NCBI GenBank assembly: GCA_027575765.1
Contig: JANBPT010000554.1
Span: 1 to 31,028, forward strand
Length of the DNA stretch: 31,028 nucleotides
Direction of reading: 5' to 3'
From: Tieghemiomyces parasiticus
Lineage: Eukaryota > Kickxellomycota > Dimargaritomycetes > Dimargaritales > Dimargaritaceae
The notes below the pieces were generated by a model that was given only the letters and a program-made list of their open reading frames with translations, was not told the DNA's origin and ran no database searches. Each line of letters begins with the position of its first letter. The first letter of the stretch is position 1. Below are positions 1 to 9,130 of this stretch, piece by piece. The translations under genes and the position numbers were made by a program.

Positions 1-230
1 AACTCCTTGACCTGGCCGCTAGGGGCCACGTCGAGACTGTTGCCGCCTACATGAAGGGTGGGTGGGCGGTAGAAGGACGGGGTGCGGGCGGTTAGCACAA
101 TTGTGGGTATATGGTGTGGGTACGGCCATCGGCGTTGGCGGTAGGACGTCCGATCGAGCTTGGGCCTGATTGAGCTCCCCGATAATGGCGACCAGGAACG
201 GAGGAAGACGAGGCACCACTGCGATGAAGG
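1..230. other. Trace of a gene at the left window edge, strand unresolved
   Basis: Two readings compete. On the + strand, frame 3 is open from base 3 to a TAG at 93-95 and encodes an ankyrin-like string (LAARGHVETV), so this could be the 3' end of a gene. On the - strand there is a good intron 3' end: a GTGCTAAC branch-like sequence, a long pyrimidine run, and an AG at 48-47. Read on the same strand, the DNA further right (300-1550) is pyrimidine-rich, as in the leaders of other genes here. That favours a minus-strand gene whose body lies left of the window. I cannot decide, and no product name is justified. Confidence 0.25.
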
Positions 231-2800
231 TGAGACTCGGTACGCCGCAGCCCGACGTACAGCCTTAAGGGGTGGCCCGTAGTATTCAGGGCCCCGTCCC
301 CCGCAGGCAGTAGCCGTGCTGCGCACAGTTGCCGGTCCGTTATAGGCCGAGGGGCTCTGCAGAATATCGGACCCGGTGCTCCAGCGGGCAACAGGGGAGA
401 GGGAGGGGGGTTTCTTACCCCGCCGTCCCCCCACAGCCCCTCGTAGCTGCCAAGCGGTCAGAGACACAGGTTGCGAGGTTTCAGCGAAAGGCCTGGCTAA
501 CACTTACCCACAAACGAATTGTCCTTCGACGTGGTCATGGTGCGCCAATGGTAAAGGGTTCAAATACGCAAATGGAAAGGAGAGGCGGACGTGAAGGGGA
601 GCGGCGTGGCTGGTGGCAGTGAAGGCCACTGGGTGTTGATACTGGCTGGGATGAGCGCAAGGTAGAGAGCGACGGGGATGAGCGAGCAGTGCAAATGGAG
701 GTTTAGCCCACGGTCGGAAGGGACTGATGCAGGATAGGCAGGTGCGGACACGTACTACTGATCGCAATGTGCGCGACAGGCGGCCTATCTGATACACGAA
801 ACGAATGTGAACCAGGAAAGGGACAAATAGGCAGCTCCAATGGGAGAATACTCGATACGCAGCGTAAGGAGGGTTAAGGGAAGCGACGAAGGAGAGGGAT
901 ACACAGGAGGAGCGGACTCGTCGGCAGGCAGTGGCGCCACATTTAAGGCTGGCCCGCAGTTACAACTTACCGAATAGACAATTAAGGAAGACGCAGGGAA
1001 AGCGCAGCCAAGGCCCGAAACGTGTCAGGGCGAAAGCGGAGGAAGGCTGGACGGCGCCCTAGGACGATCGAACTAGAGGTAATGGGAGGAAGAGGGGTGC
1101 AACGAACCTGGGGTCTGGTTTCAGCTACGAAGGGGAGCAAGGTCAGGGCCGGATAAGCAAGGCGAGCGACGGAAGCTGGGCCGGCGCGGGGTACAAAGCT
1201 GGTGGCGACGGCGTTGGGCTAGGCGAGGTTGGCGGTACGAAGCCAGTGTGGCACGTAGGGATGACGGGATTATGCTGCAGCCGGGTCCGACTCTTCCTGA
1301 TGGTGGACGAGTCGCGTACGATGCAAATTGATTAATTGGACTTATATAGGGAGTCAGGGATGTAGACGTCGGGGCCTAGTTCCAGGGTTAATAGGAAGGG
1401 GAGGCAACGTCTGATAATTAGCTAGCTGGGCCTCACTCACGAACATGTACAACGGCTGATCAGAAGGGCTGGCGAGTAGAAGGAGAGGGGGGCAAAGGGG
1501 GGCAGTGACAAATGATGAAAATCTGGCGTGGCCCCGGATGTGGTCGGGGGCTGATTCTTATAGATACTGGCTTAGCTAGACAGTTTTACTATGGGATGGC
1601 CAGATGCTAAAGGCATGGCGCTCGTTGGCAGGAACGAGGTGCGACCGTGGTCTTATCCTTTGGTTGGTCAGGCCATTTAATTCTCTCGGGCCGATTAGAG
1701 CGTGTGAGGGATCCCTAAGGTCTACGGCGAGAGATAAGGGAAATAGGCATAACCGCAAAAGTTGGCAAGTTATGAGAGATCCCTGCAACCAACTGCATAT
1801 TAGGTGGTAGCGGGTGGGCTGATTGAACCCCTGGGTGGGATAGGTTAGATATTGTACTTCACACACCGATGCAAGGCAGTGGACCAGTAGGAAAGATCAG
1901 ACCACTCGATTATAAGGCAAAAGAGAGCCCACTACGCCGGTGCCCGGCCAAAAGTGAAGTTGTCGGCCAATCAGCCCACATGGGGAAAGTGTAGTAGTTC
2001 TGAACGGCGTGGTTAGAAAACAGTTGAAACGGCTAACCAGGTAAGTGTAGTAGAGCATCTGGCGGGGTAGGGGTGCGTCATCAGAAGAATAAGGGGTGAA
2101 GATTGACAGGGCTGACTGGCTTGTAAACCAGTCTTACGCAAGGCCACGGTATACAATTCGGGTTTCCTCCGCCTTGTTTATAGCCAACCTATACACCTAG
2201 GCTGACAAGGATAAGTAAATGTACAAAAAAAATTACAAGACTGTTGTAGGGTGAACTACCCTAGAGGAAACGTAATGGCTAATTAGCCCAAAAGGCAGGA
2301 AAAAGACTAAGTAAAGTACGGAACGAATTCGAAATAGATGATTGAACAATATGGGGTGGGTCTTAACTATCGTTTATTATGGGTCGTGCTGACTGCCTTT
2401 TATAATGAAAGATGGCCCGCCTCTTTCATTAGGGCTGCCGTACAGGTCAGGCAGACCTTCAAACGACAGGGCGCATTTGGGGTTGGTACCAAGTCAAAGA
2501 GAGGTAAATACGCAACTAGGGGAAAAGGTAGCAAGGGGATATTCTAATAGGTGAGGAGGAGGAGGGGGCGTACTAGTGATAAAACGGCGGTGATAAAAGA
2601 GTTGCTAGTGTGGGGTCACAACTGATCGGATCAGTGGTTTGGTGTACCACAAAGACAGTTGCACGGCAATACACTTGAGACCTTCGAAAGGGGTCCCCCC
2701 CATTGGCATACCAAGTAAGTGCCTATTCCCCCCCCCACAGTATTACATAGTATCTATAGATGGTGCAATACATTTTGAGACATTCAAATCTAAATGATGT
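231..2800. other. Long intergenic stretch, purine-rich in its first half
   Basis: No convincing gene. About 300-1550 is strongly G+A-rich on the + strand, which matches the pyrimidine-rich leaders seen on the coding strand of other genes if a minus-strand gene lies to the left. Reading frames of 60-100 codons occur (for example 1576-1866 minus and 2338-2547 plus), but they have no recognisable motif, splice support or leader. Poly-C runs occur near 2694-2701 and 2728-2737. No tRNA or rRNA was seen. Confidence 0.5.
2666..2788. repeat. Diverged direct repeat beside the mariner remnant
   Basis: Bases 2666-2689 and 2765-2788 are two similar 24-base copies, about 99 bases apart. Both begin GCAATACA and contain GAGAC followed by TTC and AAA, with a few mismatches and one gap each way. 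The second copy lies just outside the 3' end of the transposase remnant and could be part of the element's terminal sequence. I could not find a matching inverted copy on the far side. Confidence 0.35.
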
Positions 2801-3884
2801 TTATTTATAATAACTGCCGCCACTTTGTACTACTCGGCGAGTCCTTTCTATTCAGCCACTAAAACAGGCTCTAAAGCCACTTGATTGAAGTTTTGTAAGC
2901 TCTGACTGCCAGGCGTCCACGACCACCTCTACTGTGCTGAACTTGTTACCCCTCAGCCGTCATTTGCTATCCCTGAACAGACAAAAATCGCAAGGGGCTA
3001 GCTCGGGACTGTAGGGAGGGGCCAAAAGAAGTTTGACTTCAGCATCAGATATGTATGCCTGGGTAGCTGCAGCAAAATGTCGTCGTGTAGTACTGTGGTA
3101 GAGCTGTGGGGGATGATGGTCCAAACTTTTGTGTGCCTTTGCCCAGGCCTGGAAAATGGACTCAAGCCCGCACATTATTTATTAGTTGGCAGAGACCATG
3201 TAATCAGGGAGTGTGATGCTCAGATGCAACAGACGGTGTCCGGTGGAAAAAAGCCAGCATCACATTGGGCATGGCACAACCCTGGAAGGTCTGGGGCAGG
3301 GTAGGGTCACCTTTAGGGCACCACCTACAGCAGTTAGGGCCAATAAGTAGTTTGTAATGATACACCCAGGTCTCATCATCTGTGACGATGGAGTCTAGCA
3401 GATAGTCACTGGCCCCATCCAACTCCCCCAGGATCGCAGAGGAAAAATGTACCGACTGGTGGTGGTGGCCATTGGTGAGGTCATGTGGGACCTAGGGATT
3501 GGAATAGCTGTCCAACCCCAGGTCCCTACGCAGGACTCTGCGCATGGTACTAGGGGAAGTGCGACAGGCATGGGCTAGCTGTTCAGTCGCCAGCCAAGGG
3601 TCTTCCTCCAACAGTTTAATGATTATGGCCCTATAATGTTTGCCAACATTATCTAATAGGTGGCAACACTGAGGCACATCTTCAAAGGAGCAGCGACCCG
3701 TACATAAGAGAGCTAGCCACTTGTTGATGGTGGCATGGCAAAGGACAGTCAAGCCTAGTGTTTTAGACAGCTCAGATAAAATGTAATCTGTCTTGTGGCC
3801 CTTGAAAAAAATAATACATGAGGACCAGTACATCGCGGTTAGTAATTTTTTGGGTGGAGGGGGTAGTGCTTCAGAAGTTGACAT
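2801..3884 (-). pseudogene. Inactivated mariner-family (D34D-type) transposase
   Basis: Read on the minus strand, this is a nearly full-length mariner transposase (about 360 codons; the family is usually near 345). The N-terminal third (3884-3492) has the two helix-turn-helix regions, including GHKTDYILSEL and SFEDVP. TDDETWVYHY at about 3370 carries the first catalytic Asp. The third catalytic region reads PPYSPELAPCDFCLF near 2990. The last ~50 codons (RLRGNKFSTVEVVVDAW onward) end at TAA 2803-2801. Lesions: TAG at 3494-3492, where the family has Trp; a frameshift near 3244-3253 in an A run; tandem TAA codons near 3180; TGA at 2962-2960; and a later TGA. The second catalytic Asp (family HDNAR) is replaced: the residues are HSTTR. 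It is clearly dead. Terminal inverted repeats were not matched. Confidence 0.9.
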
Positions 3885-4709
3885 GATGAAGAGGCCGAAA
3901 CGTAAGCTGTGAAGTGAGGAATGGCCCGATTCTCCAATGGTTTATACCACTCAATTCCTCACCTAAGTTACATCTTGGTTTCATCCGCAACTCCAATGCC
4001 TGAGACCTCAAGCTAAGCTTACTATATGTATTTAGATGTACCTATATAGGTTATACTGGTGTAGGGGTGTATTTTTTTATTAGGCTAGCCTCATCTGACT
4101 AGGGCCTGTAGACCAACCTTCACACCATTGCCACGTCCTGGGTCGGCTGTGTTGGCTGCTAGTCGCCTAATCCACTATCAAGTCAGATACCATGTACCAC
4201 GCCCTCACCTGTGTCACCCATGCCTTGGGCACTGCCAATACCATGGTGGGACCAGGGGCTCTCCTGGCATGGTGTGACATTACTACATAACCTAATCCTT
4301 GCATCTGTCCTCCACCTTGGAGGACTTCGGTTCCTATGCCACCCCTGCTCACAATTCCTTCTTCAGGCACCAGACAATAATGGGACAATGTCGCCCCTTT
4401 AGGAGGTACGCCGCCTTTATTTCCCCTATAACAATCCAAGATATAGGCCTGGTTGGCCTTGCAGACCACTCGTTCTCCTGATCTTTACCCTGTTTTCGTT
4501 GGAGTCTTTCCCACCCTCACCTCTTAACCTATGTCTGCACGCTCCCTTGCTGCGCGTGGGCCCCTTTTAATTTTTCCTTTTTCCTTTTGGCCGTATCCGG
4601 CCTACCAATTCGCTGGTCCATCTGGTTTTGTGCGGAGTTTACTTAAATCAACTGGTATGCAGGTAATAAGTGCCACTGCTATCTAGTACCTTATCTGCCC
4701 TACTCGACA
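3885..4709. other. Intergenic region between the transposon remnant and the microgene
   Basis: No gene seen. Bases 3914-3922 (GTGAGGAAT) and 3954-3962 (ATTCCTCAC) are perfect 9-base inverted arms 31 bases apart; they may belong to the transposon's 5' end. From about 4480 the DNA becomes pyrimidine-rich on the + strand, as before other plus-strand genes here, which supports a transcript starting near 4600-4710. Confidence 0.4.
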
Positions 4710-4963
4710 ATGCGAGCCGACTCGCGCGTCTATGGCATCACCTCCAAAGAGCCCTACTGGGCTGACGTATCCTACCTCCCCATAAGCCCGCCCGGGTGGC
4801 CCTGGCGCAAGTTATATTCACGATTACGTGCCGGCTCCGCAACCGGCGCAAATACTGATACCGCTTACTGGGAAAAAGTAGGTCCTGAATACCCCACATT
4901 CCAAACCCCCCAAAAACTGCCTAGCCCTTACCACCTGTTTTGCAGGCCTGGCGATGGTACTAA
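4710..4963 (+). CDS. Candidate two-exon small protein (61 residues), unknown function
   Basis: Not recognised. Exon 1 (4710-4877, 56 codons) starts at an ATG after a pyrimidine-rich leader. It encodes a Trp/Tyr/Pro-rich, soluble-looking segment with motifs SKEPYWADVSYLP and PPGWPWRKLYSRLR. It ends in phase 0 at AAA followed by a GTAGGT donor. The 68-base intron (4878-4945) ends in a strong acceptor (CCTGTTTTGCAG). Exon 2 (4946-4963) adds AWRWY and stops at TAA. Without splicing the frame runs on to 5000. Early codons favour C/G in third position, like neighbouring genes. No signal peptide or membrane segment is visible. A small mitochondrial or ribosome-associated subunit is possible, but I have no family match. 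AT-rich DNA follows directly (4966-4995). Confidence 0.42.
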
Positions 4964-5106
4964 TTTATTTTATTTCCATTATTTTTATTTTATGCCTTAA
5001 TCCGTCCCGCTTTCTATGGCCATCCTGACGGCCTACCGTCCCCCCTTTTACAAACAGCAATCGCTATAACGCGTGTCACATGTAAGACCCATAAAATAAA
5101 CCTCAC

Positions 5107-5121
5107 TCCTCCTCCTCCTCC
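5107..5121 (+). repeat. (TCC)5 tract in the leader of the METTL14-like gene
   Basis: Five TCC units end 15 bases before the start ATG at 5137. This is an extreme case of the pyrimidine-rich leader seen before most genes in this window. Confidence 0.7.
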
Positions 5122-5136
5122 CTACCCTGGCGACCC

Positions 5137-7130
5137 ATGGATAACATTGGGAATGACTACGCCTCGCATTTCGCGCAGACCCGGTCCCGGCCGCAGAATT
5201 ACATCACAGATGGCGACCCCGCGACCCGGTTCGTGGAGTACCCTAAGCTGCACGAGCTAGTGCGGCGGAAGGACGCGCTCGTGGCCCAACGCGCCACCCC
5301 GGCCATGACCCTCCGTACCGACCTGCGCCAGTTTCCCCTAGCCAGTCTAGGTCCTCGGTTCTTTGATGTGATCGTGATTGACCCACCATGGAAGGAGTAC
5401 TACGATCGGGCCTGCGGAGTGGCAAAAGGAACTGAGGTAGGAGAGGATCCTGACGCACCTCCGCCGTCGACACCTGCCGGGGAACCCTATTGGACCTGGG
5501 AGGACATGGCCAAACTGGCCATCCCGGATGTCGCCGCCAGCCCATCCTTCGTATTTTTATGGGTTGGCGACGGTGAAGGCCTCGACCAGGGCCGCAAGCT
5601 GCTGCTGCAGTGGGGGTACCGCCGGTGCGAGGACATTGTCTGGGTCAAGACAAACAAGATCACCAAAGTAAGTGGAAAATACCTGTGCATGCAAATGGGA
5701 GAGGCCTGATCCCCAGTGACGCGCCTAGCCTGCGCCAGGTTAGTCACCTTGTCAGAGATAGATTGACGGCCTAGCCATCCATATGCTCTGGAACGCATCG
5801 CTCACAATGTTCCCTTCGCCCTTCTTTACCTCGCCCCTCCCCCCTAACTGCGCAGCGTGCCGCAACGCGTCCGCCAGGCTCGGTCCTCGAGCGGACCAAG
5901 GAACACTGCCTAATGGGCATCAAGGGCACGGCACGACGTAGCACAGACGCGCACTTCATCCACTGTAACGTGGACACGGACGTGATCGTGGCGGAGGAAT
6001 TTGAACCGGGTTCGACCCGCAAGCCGGACGAGCTGTTCGACATCATCGAACACTTCTGCCTGGGTCGCCGCCGCCTCTACTTGTTTGGTGAGGACCACAA
6101 CGTACGGCCCGGATGGGTCACCGCTGGGCTTGGCCTCACCACCTCGACCTACGATGCGGAGCAGTACCACAGCCTATTCTGCGGCCCGTCCAGCCACCTT
6201 CTGGGCCAGGACCGTGAGATCGATTCCCTTCGGCCCAAGTCGCCCGTGGGCCGCGATAGTCAAGGTGGGGGTGGTCGGGGTGGCGCCGGTAACGGACGGA
6301 TGCTGAGCCAAGGTAGCCGGCCCGGGCAGAGTATTCCCACCGCACCCACTTACGGGGGCCACGCACGGCACCATTCAGCAACGAACCAGCCCCGCCCTTC
6401 GACACTCCTCTACCACTCACAGCCGCCGCCACCCTACCACTCGTACGCCGTGTACCGTAATGCGTGCCCACAGCACTATCATCATCTTTCCGCGCCGGTT
6501 CCTGGGTACGCCACGCCCACGCTACATGGCCCTCATCGGCCGTACGACCATCCCCACTTCCCCCCTACCCCGTCACCCTACGTCCTTCCCCCGCCTGGCG
6601 GTAGTTACCCTTACCTCAGTGCCGGGCCTGCCATCCCCTACCATTTGGAAGCCCCCTCGGCTGGCTTCCATCCAACTCCGCCCTCGTTGTCGGCTTTTGA
6701 TATGAGCGCAGCCCCTGGCCAGCACCAGCATCCGGGCCGTCACCCATTATCCACGCCCGGAACCAGAGGACCTGGCCCTTTGGCCCCTGGTCCGGCCCGA
6801 CACGCCGGGATGGGCGGTGGCGGGCCAGGGTTTGCCAGCAACGGTCCCTTATCAGCCGTGTCTCGGGGTAATGGCGCGCCCACGGGCTCGGTCAGCTCCC
6901 TTTCCCACAGCATGGGTCAGATGCACATGGGCAATGGGGGTACTCAGCACCATTACCACCCCTCTGCGCCGCCATATCCCTCGGCGGACTTTGCTCCGCA
7001 TGCTTCAGTCGGTGGCGCTGGACCCGGCCCTGTGGCCCGGGCGGGTCGGCCTCTTACCGCCCACGGCGCCCATCATTACCGCCCTGCCCCGCCGGCCTTC
7101 CAGGCAGCTCCGCGTGGTTACCACCGGTAG
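5137..7130 (+). CDS. METTL14: METTL14/MTB-type MT-A70 family RNA m6A methyltransferase subunit
   Basis: Two exons, 5137-5667 and 5856-7130, joined in phase 0 across a 188-base intron (GTAAGT donor; CTAACTGCGCAG acceptor), giving about 601 residues. The MT-A70 domain spans about 70-306, with [57 protein letters not shown] and [18 protein letters not shown]. The string [13 protein letters not shown] followed by RRSTD is typical of METTL14 rather than METTL3. The family pairs with METTL3/IME4 in the nuclear complex that methylates adenosine in mRNA. Unlike animal METTL14 (EPPL), residues 82-85 are DPPW, the catalytic-type motif. After a short RGG-like stretch ([11 protein letters not shown]), residues about 330-601 are rich in Pro, His, Tyr and Gly and look disordered. 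No METTL3 partner is in the window. Confidence 0.92.
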
Positions 7131-7477
7131 CCATCTTTGCACCGTGGTTGCCGTTTTTCTTGTTCTCCTTGACCCAGAAAATTGACTCATCCCACCATGA
7201 CTTTGATACGCTCCTTCTTTCCCCCGGCCATCCCTTCACGGCCCGCCTTATGCGCCGTTCGACCTGTACACTATACCCTACTACGCCGCCCTCTGTGTTT
7301 ATAGTTTAGTGCATGCTAGCAAAAAAAGTCAACAAATGATGTGTCCTGGAGCCTACTCACCACGTCTCTACTAATGCTGCCTGAGACGGCGAGTCTAACC
7401 ATGAACTTCCCACTGCCTGGAATGGGGCCTGGTCGCCCCAACCGCTTGGGTGGCGGTGGCGGAATAGCCAAATGGCC
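7131..7477. other. 3' region of the METTL14-like gene
   Basis: Likely 3' UTR and intergenic DNA. An A-rich run (7320-7327) follows a T/A-rich patch about 170-190 bases after the stop codon. I see no gene on the + strand. Open minus-strand sequence continues into this stretch from the island to the right. Confidence 0.35.
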
Positions 7478-8027
7478 CTAAGGGACGCCCGCTAATGGTA
7501 CCGGTTGGGCCAGAGGGTGAGGCACGCGAGCAGGAAACGTGCCATGCAGAGCCTGGTTGTAGCCTGTGCAGGTGCACCGGCAAGCATCTATCTTGACTCG
7601 GCCACCCGGCTCTCCATAATACGAGAGACTGGCAGGGCCTAAAAGGGGCCGGCGGGCGAGAGGAAATGCGTGCGGGCGATACCTTGCACCTTGACCAGGC
7701 GACCCTTGACTGCAGCTTTGACCAAGTGGTGACCTCCGTTTTCGTAAGTCATGGTGTACACCGCATAGACGGTCGCACAGTATTTACACAGACGTAGGTA
7801 CATATACTAGCCATTGTCACTGCCGATTTGGCTCGGGACGCTAGGTCACTAACCAAAGATGGTAGGTAGATGCAGCACACTAGCAGCGGTCACTTGGCCG
7901 TCGCGAGCTGCGTTGGCTGATGGCAGGTCAACAGCGTTGATAAACCAGGCTGCATACAGCTTGGCCCCCAACCGATGGACGAATTGCGATGTTCGAGTGA
8001 GGTAATTGTTTACCGCCGTGGTTGACT
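7478..8027 (-). other. GC-rich island with exon-like minus-strand pieces, gene or gene relic
   Basis: Three minus-strand open pieces abut plausible splice signals. Piece A (about 8027-7854) encodes RLGAKLYAAWFINAVDLPS and meets a GTTAGT donor. Piece B (about 7806 or 7752 to 7683) encodes MTYENGGHHLVKAAVKGRL and meets GTATCG. Piece C (7638-7478), after a CCCTTTTAG acceptor, encodes YYGEPGGRVKIDACRCTCTG and stops at TAG. B and C join in phase across a 44-base intron; A and B do not join cleanly. Beyond the TAG the frame stays open and proline-rich. The DNA just upstream on this strand (8085-8040) is pyrimidine-rich. It could be a small real gene, a relic, or chance. No family recognised. Confidence 0.28.
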
Positions 8028-9130
8028 AGTCCTCCGCCTGGGGGCCGAAATGGGGGAAGATTGGTGTGGTGGGCGGACCAGGCTTCCCTGCTGTGACCTT
8101 AGCGGGCCGCCAAGGATTTCCCTCCGGTACGCCCTCATCCCACAAGGTAATTCTTCTCACCATACTGAGCAGAAGTATCGGCTCCTCTGCTCGTCGACGT
8201 AGCTCGCTTTATAAGCGCTTGACCCAGCCCCTCCTGCGCCCCTTAAGGTTTTCCCCAGCCGCCAACGTCTGAACTTTATGTCATCCTTCTGCCCGCTCTC
8301 TTGACCTCATGACCACCCAGATATAACGCATAGATTCATTAATACTGAGCTCACCTGTCCGTTACTGCCGTCATTACCTTGGCGACGTATGCTCAATCAC
8401 ACGTTCAGACAACCTTGCGCCCCCCAAAATCTAGACTCCGTCACGCTCTTGCTCCTTACTTCGCCCCTAGTCATTTTGTGATATATGTATTTTTTTTCCC
8501 GCTGTGGCCAAGATACCAGTTCTGCGCCGTCTCCCCGAATACGTAACTGACGTTCCGGCCCCAAGCTTTATGCTAAACACCTTCCCTATTTTCCGACTTC
8601 AACTTGGGGTTCCTTTCAAGCCACCTGAACCTTGGAGGTGCCACTTATGACCTCCTGGAGTTGCCTCTACATATGAAACCTTATTTCCCAGCTAGGTACA
8701 GGCAATCGAGACACTTTTTTAGCGCATTGAGCACGGACTGGTCCAAATGCCCATCACCTTTTGACCACCACAGTGCCGCTTTATTTTCCCCTCCGCGGCT
8801 ATATGATACGACCCGGTGGCGTTAGATTTATGAATTTGTCATCGGCCTGACTAACCACATAGCGAACCGACATCCGATTCAGACCTCCAAACCAGTGACC
8901 CTGGCCTCCACCTTTCTCACCAGCCTCAATATCACTCGGCTCGCTGGAAACTCTTCTAAATTTTGTTTCACCACCAGTCCCCGCGCTCCCCCTTCCAACC
9001 GTTTCCCTTGGAGGCCGCGGCTACGTCTTCTCGTTGACTTACTGGCCCAAACTACGGGCTCGCCCTCGCACCCTGCACCTCACCCAGGAGGTCGCCTTGT
9101 TTTACCTTAACTGATTCATTGTCTCTCCAT
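8028..9130 (+). other. Intergenic and leader region of the EXS-domain gene
   Basis: No gene supported. From about 8150 the + strand is pyrimidine-rich, increasingly so toward 9130, as in other leaders. Short open frames at 8066-8272, 8604-8825 and 8895-9110 are rich in Ser, Pro, Leu and Arg, as expected from translating C/T-rich DNA, and I do not regard them as genes. Confidence 0.45.

Noticed and set aside
1604..1866. Overlapping plus and minus frames of 68 and 96 codons
   Set aside because: Neither has a motif, leader or splice signals; the surrounding DNA looks like spacer.
5487..5798. Antisense frame over the METTL14 intron
   Set aside because: Shadow of the real gene on the other strand.
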